Of a stretch of 64,000 nt of DNA, positions 8,219 through 17,505 are shown piece after piece (within the stretch, counting starts at the first letter, position 1; each line of letters opens with the position of its first letter). The DNA is from Methyloligella sp. GL2 (GTDB taxonomy: Bacteria > Pseudomonadota > Alphaproteobacteria > Rhizobiales > Methyloligellaceae), in the NCBI RefSeq assembly GCF_013341275.1, contig NZ_CP054476.1, forward strand, positions 186,001 to 250,000, written 5' to 3'. The position numbers and the translations under genes were made by a program. A model generated the notes under the pieces. That model had not been told where the DNA came from. It ran no database searches and saw nothing but the letters and a program-made list of their open reading frames with translations.

Positions 8219-8662
8219 TTACCCCTCCTCGCCGCGTTTGATCGGCGTGCCGAACAGCTCCAGCCGGTGGCCGGTGAGCCGATAACCCAGCTCGCGGGCC
8301 ACCGCCTCCTGAAGACGCTCGATCTGCTCGTTGCGGAACTCGATCACCTTACCGGTTTTCACGTCGATCAGATGGTCGTGATGTTTGTGATGAGCGGATT
8401 CGTAGCGGGCGCGACCATCGCCGAATTCGTGGCGTTCCAAAATGCCTGCCTCCTCCATACGCCGCAACGTCCGGTACACGGTGGAAAGCGAGATGCGGTC
8501 GTCATGGGCGCTGGCGCGGCGGTGGACCTCCTCGACATCGGGATGGTCCTCAGACTCGGAGAGTACCCGCGCAATGACACGGCGCTGCCCGGTCATCCGC
8601 ATGCCGTGCTGGGCGCATTGGCGCTCGAGCCTGGTTTCCGCTGTCGCAGGTTTCGACATCAT
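8219..8662 (-). CDS. fur: Fur-family metalloregulator (Fur/Mur type)
   Basis: 147 residues, the usual Fur size: N-terminal winged helix (RMTGQRRVIARVL, then STVYRTLRRMEEAGI) and a C-terminal dimerisation and metal domain with HHKHHDHLIDVKTGKVIEF. In E. coli Fur the corresponding stretch has a CxxC zinc site; here it reads DVKTG and the protein has no CxxC, as in alphaproteobacterial Fur/Mur proteins that sense manganese or iron. The target metal is therefore uncertain. Two Met codons start the gene; either may be used. It sits between rimI and plsC, a common Rhizobiales arrangement. Confidence 0.92.
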   Translation of the reverse strand: MMSKPATAETRLERQCAQHGMRMTGQRRVIARVLSESEDHPDVEEVHRRASAHDDRISLSTVYRTLRRMEEAGILERHEFGDGRARYESAHHKHHDHLIDVKTGKVIEFRNEQIERLQEAVARELGYRLTGHRLELFGTPIKRGEEG

Positions 8663-8735
8663 CGCTTCCGGACCTTCCTCCCCGACTTGCTAGCCCCGCC
8701 GGTCCGTTTTCACCGGCATCATCGGCAACCCTCTT

Positions 8736-9197
8736 CTAAAGGGCAAGGCTGAAGATGGCAGCGTCGCCGCCGTCGGCATAGTAGCCTGGACGCTCGCCCA
8801 CCGGGGCCGCGCCGAGGCTCTCATATAGCGCAAGAGCGCCGGTGTTTTTCGTATCTACTTCAAGAAATAACGTGGCAACACCGCGCGCCTTCAGCCCTTC
8901 CATCGCGGCCTGCATCATCGCCTTCGCGATCCCTTCCCTTCGCTGCTCCGGGGCGACGGCGATGGTCAGAAGCTCGGCCTCGTCGGCCGCGATTCGGGTG
9001 AGCAGAAATCCGGCGCAGCGCCCCTCCGCGCGTTCGGCATTGAGGCAGAGACATTCGGGGCTGGCGAGGAAGACGGCGATGGATTGAGCGTCCCAGGCCG
9101 GATCGAAACAGCGCTTATGCAGCTTTGCGATGTCTTGAGTGTCGGCGAGATCGGCCCGGCGGATCGAAGCTGCCGGCGCGGGCGCGGGCGCGCTCAT
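8736..9197 (-). CDS. rimI: Ribosomal protein S18-alanine N-acetyltransferase (RimI)
   Basis: 153-residue GNAT protein. The acetyl-CoA loop is EQRREGIAKAMM (QRRxGxA), followed by FLEVDTKNTGALALYESLGA, the usual RimI C-terminal pattern. The ATG at 9197 overlaps the tsaB stop (ATGA), which fixes the start; the open frame continues upstream only as a tsaB shadow. RimI acetylates the N-terminal Ala of ribosomal protein S18, and the tsaB-rimI pair is widespread. Confidence 0.92.
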   Translation of the reverse strand: MSAPAPAPAASIRRADLADTQDIAKLHKRCFDPAWDAQSIAVFLASPECLCLNAERAEGRCAGFLLTRIAADEAELLTIAVAPEQRREGIAKAMMQAAMEGLKARGVATLFLEVDTKNTGALALYESLGAAPVGERPGYYADGGDAAIFSLAL

Positions 9198-9898
9198 TTC
9201 CGGGCCACCGATTTTCCGGTCTGCGGCTTGGCGTCGGGCGGGCGCAAATAGAGTGGGCGAAGATTGGGCATCGCATCGCCGCCCTGCAGGGCCAGAAGGC
9301 CGAGGCTCACGGCATCGGGCTGCAGATCGGGAGCGAGGGCGTCGAGCTGGCGGCCTTCCTTGCCGGCTTCGGCCCTTAGCATCTCCGCCCCACTGCCGAG
9401 CACGCGCGTGACGGAGGCGGGCAGCAGGCCAAGCGCATCGGCCGGGCTGACGATTTGCGGCCCGCTCTGCCGGGCGGCCTCGGCATCGAAGACCCCGAAA
9501 TACAGGCGCTCGCGCTTGGCATCGACGGCGATGGCGAAATCCGCATCGCCGTTCAGCGCTTCCTTCGCGGCGCGCTTGGCCATCACCGACAAGGCATCGG
9601 TGCCCCAAAGCTCGGCGCCCGTGGCCAGCGCCAGACCACGGGCGGCGGCAATGGCAATACGCACGCCGGTGAAGCTGCCCGGGCCGGTGGTGGCAGCGAT
9701 GCGGTCGAGATCGGCGAAGGCGAGCCCCGCCTCGTCCATCGCCTGCTCGATCATCGGCATCAGCGCCTCGGCATGGCCGCGGGCCATGGCCTCGGCCCGG
9801 GAGGCGAGCACGCGTGGTGCATTGCCGCCGCGCAAGACGGCAGCGGAACAGTTGCCCATGGCGGTGTCGAGCGCCAGGACCGTCGCGTCGTGCTGCAT
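9194..9898 (-). CDS. tsaB: tRNA threonylcarbamoyladenosine biosynthesis protein TsaB
   Basis: 234 residues of the ASKHA fold, starting VLALDTAMGNCSAAV as in TsaB (YeaZ), with ATTGPGSFTGVRIAIAAARG as the second signature. TsaB is the non-catalytic partner of TsaD in t6A37 synthesis on tRNAs that read ANN codons. It is coupled to rimI by a 4-base overlap and follows the nitroreductase gene by 12 bases. No TsaD is visible in this window; in relatives it often lies beyond hemC. Confidence 0.94.
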   Translation of the reverse strand: MQHDATVLALDTAMGNCSAAVLRGGNAPRVLASRAEAMARGHAEALMPMIEQAMDEAGLAFADLDRIAATTGPGSFTGVRIAIAAARGLALATGAELWGTDALSVMAKRAAKEALNGDADFAIAVDAKRERLYFGVFDAEAARQSGPQIVSPADALGLLPASVTRVLGSGAEMLRAEAGKEGRQLDALAPDLQPDAVSLGLLALQGGDAMPNLRPLYLRPPDAKPQTGKSVARK

Positions 9899-9910
9899 GG
9901 CGTTCCCCGG

Positions 9911-10519
9911 CTAAAGGATCTCGGCGGTCTCTTCGAAGGTCAGGCGCGGATGCCGCGGCATCAATGCGCTTTCGTCGCCATAGCCGAGATTGCAGAGGAT
10001 ATTGGACTTGATCGGCGTACCGGCGAAGAAGGCTTCGTCGACGCCGTCATTGTCGAAGCCGGACATCGGCCCGCAATCCAGCCCCAGCGCGCGGGCGGCG
10101 AGAATGAAATAAGCCGCCTGCAGGCTGCCATTGCGGAAGGCGCTCTGGAAGATCTTCTCGTCCTTGCCGACGAACCAGCTCTTGGCGTCGGTATGGGGGA
10201 AAAGCGTCGGCAGCTTTTCGTAGAACTCCAGGTCGTAGGCGATGATGGCGCAGACCGGCGCCTGCATGGTCTTGTCGCGATTGCCTTCGGAGAGGAACGG
10301 CTTCAGCTTCTCCTTCGCCTCGCTCGACTTCACGAAGACGAAGCGCGCCGGGCAGGAATTGGCCGCTGTCGGCCCCCATTTGGCAAGATCCACCAGCTCG
10401 CGCAGCAGGAAGTCGGGAATATCCTTGTCGAGCCACTTATTGTGGGTCCGCGCCTGACGGAATAGCTGATCCAGCGCGGGCGCCTCGAGCCGCGCCTCCC
10501 TGTCGCCCCCGTTTGCCAT
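9911..10519 (-). CDS. RutE-like nitroreductase family protein
   Basis: 202 residues of the FMN-dependent nitroreductase superfamily, RutE/HadB branch: early RTHNKW, then [15 protein letters not shown] and [15 protein letters not shown]. RutE reduces malonic semialdehyde to 3-hydroxypropionate in pyrimidine breakdown, but no other rut genes are near, so the physiological substrate is open. The start overlaps the stop of the NfuA-like gene by one base set (ATGA), showing cotranscription. Confidence 0.88.
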   Translation of the reverse strand: MANGGDREARLEAPALDQLFRQARTHNKWLDKDIPDFLLRELVDLAKWGPTAANSCPARFVFVKSSEAKEKLKPFLSEGNRDKTMQAPVCAIIAYDLEFYEKLPTLFPHTDAKSWFVGKDEKIFQSAFRNGSLQAAYFILAARALGLDCGPMSGFDNDGVDEAFFAGTPIKSNILCNLGYGDESALMPRHPRLTFEETAEIL

Positions 10520-11085
10520 CAGACGACCGGCCGGACTTCTTCCACCTCGGGAATGAAGTGGCGGAGCAGGTTCTCGATGCCGTGGCGCAAGGTGGCCGTG
10601 GAAGACGGGCAGCCGGCGCAGGCACCGCGCATATGCAGATACACCACGCCGTCGCGGAAGCCATGGAAGGTGATATCGCCGCCATCCTGAGCTACGGCGG
10701 GGCGCACCCGCGTCTCCAGCAGCTCCTTGATGGTGTTGACGATCTCCTCGTCCTCCGGCTCGAAGAACTCGTCCGCCTCGCCGCTATTGTCGCCGAAATT
10801 GCCTTCGGTGACGGCGGCGCCGGACATGTAGTGCTCCATGATGGCACCGAGAATGGCGGGCTTCAGATGCTGCCATTCGGCGGCATCCTTGGTCACGGAG
10901 ATGAAATCGGAGCCGAAGAACACGCCCGAGACGCCGTCGATATCGAACAGGCGACTGGCAAGCGGCGACGAGGCGGTCTCCTCGCCCTTGCGGAATTCCA
11001 GCGTGCCGCCGCTTTCCAACACCGGACGGCCGGGCAGGAACTTCAACGTCGCCGGATTCGGCGTTGCTTCGGTCTGAATAAACAT
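10519..11085 (-). CDS. NifU-like scaffold protein (NFU1/NfuA type)
   Basis: 188 residues: N-terminal Nfu domain ([19 protein letters not shown], the mitochondrial NFU1-type opening) and C-terminal NifU domain with the cluster-binding CAGCPSS (CxxC). It should carry or transfer 4Fe-4S clusters to client enzymes in the cytosol. HemW, a radical-SAM protein encoded at about 22 kb, needs such a cluster, but no direct link is shown. It overlaps the downstream nitroreductase gene. Confidence 0.95.
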   Translation of the reverse strand: MFIQTEATPNPATLKFLPGRPVLESGGTLEFRKGEETASSPLASRLFDIDGVSGVFFGSDFISVTKDAAEWQHLKPAILGAIMEHYMSGAAVTEGNFGDNSGEADEFFEPEDEEIVNTIKELLETRVRPAVAQDGGDITFHGFRDGVVYLHMRGACAGCPSSTATLRHGIENLLRHFIPEVEEVRPVV

Positions 11086-11256
11086 CGTCTTGGCCTTTTC
11101 AAACGGCTGCCGCCGGCGCCAGAAGCGGCATTCTTAGAATGGGTCTACACTTGGTGTCGTCAAATCGGAGTTTAAAGGGAAAGATAGGCGAAATCAGCCC
11201 TGTTCAGAAGGGGTTGCGGCGATTCCAGCATCGATTCCCGGGACCGGGCCGGCCCT

Positions 11257-11874
11257 TTAGGCCATTTCGAGGATTTCTTCGATGCCGAGACAACCGGGGA
11301 CGACGGTGATGGGGATGTGGAAGCTGCCGGCGCGGCCGGCAAGCGAGGAGACCAGCGGGCCCGGGCCGGAGGGATCGCGCGATGCGCCGAGCACCAGCAC
11401 GCCGATATCGGCATCCTCGTCGATCAGCTTGGTGATCTCCTCCGCCTTGTGGCCTTCGCGGATGATCTCCTCGGGCACGATCTTCTCGAAGCCCATGGTT
11501 TTCAGCTTGCGGCCGAACAGGCGAAACACGGCGCGGGCCTTGTTGATGCCCTCCTCGCGGGCGATTTCCTCGACCCCCAGCCAATGCTGGAAGTCGCCGG
11601 GCTCGATGACGAAGAGCAAGGCGAGCTGGCCGGCCGTGCGCTTGGCGCGGCTGGCGGCATAGGCGAGCGCGCTTTCGCATTCCGGCGTCTCGTCGACCAC
11701 GACCAGAAGCTTGCGCTTATGCCCCTCATGGAAGACTTGCCGTTTCCTGCGGGGCCGAGGCGTATCGCTGCCGGTTTTCGCGCCAGCCTTGGCGGCACTC
11801 TTGGCAGCAGTCTTCGCCGGCGCTTTGGCCGCCGCGCGCGACTTGGTCTGAGGTTTCGGGGCCATGGCGAGCAT
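11257..11874 (-). CDS. Universal stress protein (UspA fold) with Lys/Ala/Pro-rich N-terminal tail
   Basis: About 205 residues from the ATG at 11874 (alternatives: TTG 11901, ATG 11865). The C-terminal 145 residues are a UspA domain: KLLVVVDETPECESAL, LLFVIEP, then VLGASRDPSGPGPLVSSLAG as the nucleotide-binding loop. The first 55 residues are a low-complexity tail of repeated AAK/AKT/PAK units ending in PRPRRKRQ, like histone H1 or AlgP tails. It follows trpS on the same strand. The tail suggests binding to nucleic acid or another polyanion; that is inference. Confidence 0.88.
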   Translation of the reverse strand: MLAMAPKPQTKSRAAAKAPAKTAAKSAAKAGAKTGSDTPRPRRKRQVFHEGHKRKLLVVVDETPECESALAYAASRAKRTAGQLALLFVIEPGDFQHWLGVEEIAREEGINKARAVFRLFGRKLKTMGFEKIVPEEIIREGHKAEEITKLIDEDADIGVLVLGASRDPSGPGPLVSSLAGRAGSFHIPITVVPGCLGIEEILEMA

Positions 11875-11921
11875 GCTGCCACTAACCCCCCGGCCCAACA
11901 AGGATTTCCGTTAAGCCTGCG

Positions 11922-12959
11922 TCACCGGGTGATAAAGCCCACGATTTCCTTGGTTTTCGCCAGAATCGGATCGGCGATGGCCCGGGCCCGCTCGGCGCCG
12001 TCGGCCAAAATCGCGTCGATGTGAGTCGGATCTCCGAGCAGCGCCCGCATCTCCGTGGCGACGGGCTCCAACTTAGTGGTGGCAAGCTCGGCCAGGGCCG
12101 GCTTGAAGGTGGAGAAGCTGGAGCCGCCGAATTCGGACAGCACCGTGGCCGTATCGGTCTCCGCCAAAGCGGCGTAAATCCCGACCAGATTGCGCGCCTC
12201 GGGGCGTTCCTTCAGCCCGTCGATCTCGGAAGGAAGCGGCTCCGGATCGGTCTTCGCCTTCTTGATCTTCTTGGCGATGGTGTCGGCATCGTCGGTCAGG
12301 TTGATGCGCGACATGTCGGAGACTTCCGACTTCGACATCTTCTTGGTGCCGTCGCGGAAGCTCATCACCCGGGTGGCGGGGCCGGAGATCAGCGGCTCGG
12401 GCAGGGGGAAGAACTCTTCCAGTTCGCCGGCCTTGGCGATCATCTCGGCATAGTCGTTGTTGAACTTCTGGGCGATGTCGCGGGCCAGCTCCAGATGCTG
12501 CTTCTGGTCCTCGCCCACCGGCACATGGGTGGCGTGATAGATCAGGATGTCGGCGGCCATCAGCACCGGATAATCGTACAGCCCGACGGAGGCGTTCTCG
12601 CGGTCCTTGCCGGCCTTCTCCTTGAACTGGGTCATGCGGTTCAGCCAGCCGATGCGGGCGACGCAGTTCAAGATCCAGGTCAGCTCGGCATGGGCCGGAA
12701 CCTGGCTCTGGTTGAAGACGATATGGCTCTTGGGGTCGATGCCGGCGGCGATGAAGGCGGCGGTCACCTCGCGGGTGTTGTGACTGAGCTCGGCCGGATC
12801 CTGCCACATGGTGATGGCGTGCATATCCACCACGCAATACAGGCACTCATGGGTGTCCTGCATGGCGACGAATTTCTTGATCGCGCCGAGATAGTTGCCG
12901 AGATGCAGATTGCCGGTGGGCTGAACGCCCGAAAGAACCCGGTCTTTTGAGGCTGGCAT
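11922..12959 (-). CDS. trpS: Tryptophan-tRNA ligase
   Basis: 345 residues of class I aminoacyl-tRNA synthetase. The HIGH-like motif is in [17 protein letters not shown], and the KMSKS motif is [12 protein letters not shown]. The ATG at 12959 has GGAGGATACGGGGAC upstream; the frame is open for 25 more codons but those fall outside the conserved N-terminus. It charges tRNA-Trp. It lies between murJ and usp in the minus-strand run. Confidence 0.97.
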   Translation of the reverse strand: MPASKDRVLSGVQPTGNLHLGNYLGAIKKFVAMQDTHECLYCVVDMHAITMWQDPAELSHNTREVTAAFIAAGIDPKSHIVFNQSQVPAHAELTWILNCVARIGWLNRMTQFKEKAGKDRENASVGLYDYPVLMAADILIYHATHVPVGEDQKQHLELARDIAQKFNNDYAEMIAKAGELEEFFPLPEPLISGPATRVMSFRDGTKKMSKSEVSDMSRINLTDDADTIAKKIKKAKTDPEPLPSEIDGLKERPEARNLVGIYAALAETDTATVLSEFGGSSFSTFKPALAELATTKLEPVATEMRALLGDPTHIDAILADGAERARAIADPILAKTKEIVGFITR

Positions 12960-13053
12960 GTCCCCGTATCCTCCTAAGAAACGTTGGGCGTTATGGCGCG
13001 GCGGGCGAGGCGAGGCAAGACGCAAGCGCCTCATCCGGTAAATCGACGTGGTT

Positions 13054-14616
13054 TCAGGCCGCGTTGAGGTTCTTCAGCACCCGGCGCAAGGTCATCACGC
13101 CGAACAGCTCGGCGGCGCCGAAATAGACGCCGAGCCCGGCTCCGACCAGAACCAGCAGCGCCAGAACCTGGATCACGAGCCCGTTCTCCGGGCCGAACCA
13201 GGGCCAGAGCAGGCTGCTCGCCAGATAGAGCGCAACGCTCATCAACACGGTGGCGAGGCAAATACCCCGGAAGCGGCGGCGGAAGGTCATATCGAATTTC
13301 AGCCCGTCGCGCTTCTTGAGGTGATAGGCGAGGAGCCCGGCATTGATCCAGCCGGCGATGGTGGTGGCCAACGCGATGCCGACAGCGCCGAGCAGCACGA
13401 ACAGGACGATGCTCAGCACCGCATTGGCGGCCAGGGCATGGCCGGCGCAGAGCATCGGCGTCTTGGTGTCCTCGCGGGCGAAGAAGCTGGGGTGGAAGAT
13501 CTTCACCAGCACATAGGCCGGCAGGCCGAAGGCGAAGGCGGTGAGGATCGAGGCGGTGGCGCGGGAATCGGTGGCGGTGAAGGCGCCATGCTCGAACAGC
13601 ACGCGGATGATCGGCTCGGCGATGAGGATCAGCGCCAGGGCGGCGGGCAAGGTGAGCAGCAGGCCGAACTCCATGGAGCGGTTCTCCGCCTCGATCACCG
13701 CTTCATGATCCTCCTCGCGCAGGCGGTGGCTGAGCTCGGGCAGCAGCACCACGCCGATGGCAACGCCGATGACGCCCAGCGGCAATTGGAAGATGCGCTC
13801 GCCGTAATACAGCCAGGAGACGGCGCGGTCCTGGAGCGAAGCGATGATGGTGCCCAAGATGATGCTTGCCTGTGCGATGCCGCCGGCAAGGAGGCCCGGC
13901 GCGGCGAGAGTGGCCAGGCGGCGCATCTCGTCGTTCCAGACCGGCCTTGTGAACCTCAGCTGCAGGCCGGTCTTGGCGGCGGCGAACAAGATCACCACGA
14001 CCTGCAGCAGTCCGGAGGCGGCAACGCCCCAGGCCAGCGCATAGCCCACCGTGGTCTGATCCGCCCGGTAGCCGAAGGCGACGAGGCCGAGCAGCACGGC
14101 GATCAGCACCACATTGAGCAAGGTGGGCACGAAGGCGGCGATGGCGAAGCGGCCAAGCGAATTCAGCATGCCGCTATAGAGCGCCACCACCGACATGCAC
14201 AGGAGATAGGGAAGCGCGATGCGGGCGAGCCAGACGGCGAGCTCGAATTTCGGCGGATCGGCGGTGAAGCCCGGTGCCAGCAAAAGCATCAGCCAGGGCA
14301 TGGCGATCTCGCCGAGGATCGTGAATATCACCAGGATGCCGGTGAGCCCGGCCAGAGCCTGGGCGGCGAAAGCCTTGGCCGCCGCTTCTCCCTCTCCGTG
14401 ATAGCGCTTGGCGAAAAGCGGCACGAAGGCGGAATCGAAGGCGCCTTCGGCGAAGAGACGCCGGAACAGGTTCGGAATGCGGAAGGCAACGAAGAAAGCA
14501 TCGGCCGCAGCCGAGGTGCCGAGCAACGCCGCCATCAGCATATCGCGCAGGAAGCCGAGAACGCGGCTTACGACCGTCATGCCGCCGACAGTGGCGAAGG
14601 CGCGATAGAGGGCCAT
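13054..14616 (-). CDS. murJ: Lipid II flippase MurJ
   Basis: 520 residues with about 14 membrane helices and the MurJ/MviN opening: [21 protein letters not shown]. It belongs to the MOP exporter superfamily and moves lipid II across the inner membrane for peptidoglycan synthesis. The size is standard. It lies 46 bases after glnD and before trpS, the usual Rhizobiales order. Confidence 0.97.
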   Translation of the reverse strand: MALYRAFATVGGMTVVSRVLGFLRDMLMAALLGTSAAADAFFVAFRIPNLFRRLFAEGAFDSAFVPLFAKRYHGEGEAAAKAFAAQALAGLTGILVIFTILGEIAMPWLMLLLAPGFTADPPKFELAVWLARIALPYLLCMSVVALYSGMLNSLGRFAIAAFVPTLLNVVLIAVLLGLVAFGYRADQTTVGYALAWGVAASGLLQVVVILFAAAKTGLQLRFTRPVWNDEMRRLATLAAPGLLAGGIAQASIILGTIIASLQDRAVSWLYYGERIFQLPLGVIGVAIGVVLLPELSHRLREEDHEAVIEAENRSMEFGLLLTLPAALALILIAEPIIRVLFEHGAFTATDSRATASILTAFAFGLPAYVLVKIFHPSFFAREDTKTPMLCAGHALAANAVLSIVLFVLLGAVGIALATTIAGWINAGLLAYHLKKRDGLKFDMTFRRRFRGICLATVLMSVALYLASSLLWPWFGPENGLVIQVLALLVLVGAGLGVYFGAAELFGVMTLRRVLKNLNAA

Positions 14617-14662
14617 CGGCTCTAGCGCCTAGACCGGCTGCAATGCCGCGGCGCGGTGCCCA

Positions 14663-17440
14663 TCAGGCCGCGGACTCGGTATCTTGGCTGCGCTCGCGCA
14701 GCACGTGGCGAAGCCGCTCGCGGATCGCCGCCTCGCGCTTGGGCTCCTTGATCTTCTTGCCCGTCAGATCGGTGACGTAGAACACGTCGACCGCCTTCTC
14801 GCCGAAGGTGGCGATATGGGCGGTGGCGATATCCAGCTTCAGATCGGTGAAGGCGCAGGTGATCTCGTAGAGAAGGCCCGGCCGGTCGAGCCCGTTGACC
14901 TCGATCACCGTGTGATTGTCGGACAGGGTGTTGTCGATGATGACCTGGGGCTCGACGGTGAAGACGGCGACTTTCGGCACGGGCGGCTGACCGTCGGAGA
15001 CCACGTCCTCGAGCCTAAGCTCGCCGCGCAGCAGCTTCTCGATGGTCTGGCCGATGCGGCCGGCGCGGCGCTCCTCGTCCTCGCTGAAATCGAATTGCCG
15101 CTCCAGATGGATGGTGTCGAGCGCCATGTCGTCGAGCGTGGTGGAGATCTGCGCATCGGCGATATCGGCGCCGGCCCGGTGGCAGGCGCCGGCGATCATC
15201 GACAGAAGCCGCGGATGGTTGGGCGCCAGGATGCTGATCTGGGTGACGGCGCGGAAGGCGTCGGTGGAGATATGGGTGGCCAGCGATTTGCCGGCCTCTT
15301 CCGCCTCGCGCACCAGCTTGGCGTGCTCCACGACAAGATCCGGATCGGTGCGCAGCCAGTAATCGGGGCTGTGGCGGTCGATGAAGCGCTGCACCGTCTC
15401 GGCGGGCCAGTCGGAGAGGCGCGTCCGCAGATCGTCCTTGGCCTGGTCGATGCGCTGAGAGCGGCTCATGGCGGTATGGCCGCCACTCAGAAGCGGTTCG
15501 GTCTCGTGATAGAGGGTGCGCAGCAGCTGCCCCTTCCAGCCGGTCCAGACGCCGGGACCGACGGCGGAGATATCGCAGACGGTGAGCACCAGCAGCAGCT
15601 TCAGCCGCTCGCGGCTTTGCACCAGATCGGCGAAGTCGCGGATGGTCTTGGGGTCGTTGAGATCGCGGCTCTGGGCGTATTGGCTCATATCGAGATGATG
15701 CTCGACCAGCCAGGAGACGGTTTCGGTCTCGGCGGCGGAAAGCCCCAGCCGCGGGCAAAGCTCGCGGGCGACGCGGGCGCCGGCAATAGAGTGATCCTCG
15801 TCGCGGCCCTTGGCGACATCGTGCAGCAGCGCGGCGACATAAAGGGCGCGGCGATTGTCGATACTGCCGATGATCGAGCTGGAAAGCGGATGCTCCTCGG
15901 CATAGTCGCCCTTCTCGATCCCGGCGAGATAGCCGAGGGTGCGGATCAGATGCTCGTCCACGGTGAAGTGGTGATACATGTTGAACTGCATCATCGAGAC
16001 GACGCGGCCGAAATCGGGGATGAAGCGGCCTAGCACGCCCGCCTCGTTCAGCTTGCGCAGGATGCTCTCGGTATCGCGCGCCTCGGTGAGAAGCTGCAGG
16101 AACATGGCATTGGCCTGCTTATTCTCGCGGAAATCGTCGTCGATCATGCCGAGATTGGCGCGGAGCAGGCGCAAGATGGCCGGCGAGAACGAGACCTGGT
16201 GCTGATCGGCGATGACAAAGACGCGCAGGATGTTCAGCCGATCGCGCTTGAAGATGTCCTTGTCGGCGAAGATGCGGCCGTTCTCGATGCGGAAATCGGA
16301 GGTGTAGCGGACCTGCAGGCGGCGGCGCCAGCCGAAGGGCGAGAGCAGCGCATCCAGCGCGGGCAGGGATTTGAGCTGCTTCATCTCCAGCGCCGTGCAG
16401 ACGATGCCGGTGAGATCGCCCACCTCCTTGGCCACCAGGAAGTAGTGCTTCATGAAGCGCTCGACGGCGCGCAGCCCGTTATGGGAGCGGTAGTGCAGCC
16501 GCTCGGCCATACGCTGCTGCAGGTCGAAGGAGAGGCGCTCCTCGGCCCGGCCGGTCAGGAAATGCAGGTGACAGCGCACCGTCCATAGGAAGCTCTCGCA
16601 GCGGCAGAAGCTGCGATATTCGCCGGGGGTGAACACGCCGACCTCGACGAACTCCTCCTCCGCCTTGTCGGGATAAAGATGCTTGGCGAGCCAGTGCAGC
16701 GTGTGCAGGTCGCGCAGGCCGCCCTTGCCTTCCTTGACGTTGGGCTCGACCCGGTAGCGCGAGGCGCCGGAGCGGGCGTGGCGCTCGTTGCGCTCCTCCA
16801 GCTTGGCGTCGATGAAGGGGCGCGGATTGGCGGAGAGCACATCGTCGCGGAAGCGCTGCTGGAACTCGGCGAAAAGCGCTTCGTCGCCGAGAATGCGGCG
16901 GGCATCGAGCAGCGCGGTGCGGATGGTCATATCCTCGAAGGAGAGGCGCACGCATTGATCGACGCTGCGGGTGGCGTGGCCGACCTTCAAGCCGAGATCC
17001 CACAGCAGATAGAGCATGAATTCGGCGACGCTCTCGCCCCAGGCAGTCTGCTTATAAGGCAGCAGGAACATCAGATCGATGTCGGAGCCCGGCGCCAGGC
17101 GGCCGCGGCCGTAACCGCCGGTGGCCACCACCGCCATGCGCTCGGCGGCAGACGGGTTCTCAGCGCGGTAGACATGCTTGACGATCACGTCATAGGCGAG
17201 ACGGATCAGCGCATCCTGGAATTCGGAGATGCTCTCGCTACAGCGGATGCCGTCGCCATCGGCATTGAGCTGGCGCTCGGCCTGGGCATGGGCTTCGTCG
17301 ATCAGGCCGCGGAAGCGCTTGGCCATGGCGTCGCGCAGCGCCAGCTCCTTGCCGGCACAGCCTTCGGCAAGCGCCGACATTTCGGAGCGCAAGGCTTCGA
17401 AGTCGAAGAAGGGTGCGGGAATGAGCGTCGTTTGGTCCAT
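14663..17440 (-). CDS. glnD: Bifunctional [protein-PII] uridylyltransferase/uridylyl-removing enzyme
   Basis: 925 residues, the family's normal length. Domains in order: nucleotidyltransferase with ATGGYGRGRLAPGSDIDLMF (GG and DxD metal site), GlnD PII-UTase region, HD domain with LLHDVAKGRDEDHS (uridylyl removal), and two C-terminal ACT domains (ILAPNHPRLLSMIAG and VNGLDRPGLLYEI) that sense glutamine. It controls PII proteins and so nitrogen assimilation. It is followed by murJ and preceded by mutS on the same strand. Confidence 0.97.
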   Translation of the reverse strand: MDQTTLIPAPFFDFEALRSEMSALAEGCAGKELALRDAMAKRFRGLIDEAHAQAERQLNADGDGIRCSESISEFQDALIRLAYDVIVKHVYRAENPSAAERMAVVATGGYGRGRLAPGSDIDLMFLLPYKQTAWGESVAEFMLYLLWDLGLKVGHATRSVDQCVRLSFEDMTIRTALLDARRILGDEALFAEFQQRFRDDVLSANPRPFIDAKLEERNERHARSGASRYRVEPNVKEGKGGLRDLHTLHWLAKHLYPDKAEEEFVEVGVFTPGEYRSFCRCESFLWTVRCHLHFLTGRAEERLSFDLQQRMAERLHYRSHNGLRAVERFMKHYFLVAKEVGDLTGIVCTALEMKQLKSLPALDALLSPFGWRRRLQVRYTSDFRIENGRIFADKDIFKRDRLNILRVFVIADQHQVSFSPAILRLLRANLGMIDDDFRENKQANAMFLQLLTEARDTESILRKLNEAGVLGRFIPDFGRVVSMMQFNMYHHFTVDEHLIRTLGYLAGIEKGDYAEEHPLSSSIIGSIDNRRALYVAALLHDVAKGRDEDHSIAGARVARELCPRLGLSAAETETVSWLVEHHLDMSQYAQSRDLNDPKTIRDFADLVQSRERLKLLLVLTVCDISAVGPGVWTGWKGQLLRTLYHETEPLLSGGHTAMSRSQRIDQAKDDLRTRLSDWPAETVQRFIDRHSPDYWLRTDPDLVVEHAKLVREAEEAGKSLATHISTDAFRAVTQISILAPNHPRLLSMIAGACHRAGADIADAQISTTLDDMALDTIHLERQFDFSEDEERRAGRIGQTIEKLLRGELRLEDVVSDGQPPVPKVAVFTVEPQVIIDNTLSDNHTVIEVNGLDRPGLLYEITCAFTDLKLDIATAHIATFGEKAVDVFYVTDLTGKKIKEPKREAAIRERLRHVLRERSQDTESAA

Positions 17441-17505
17441 ATCCGGTCCATGGACGGGGCGGCCGGGCCACCAGACCGCGCAATCCTAACATAGGGTCCC
17501 CTAAG

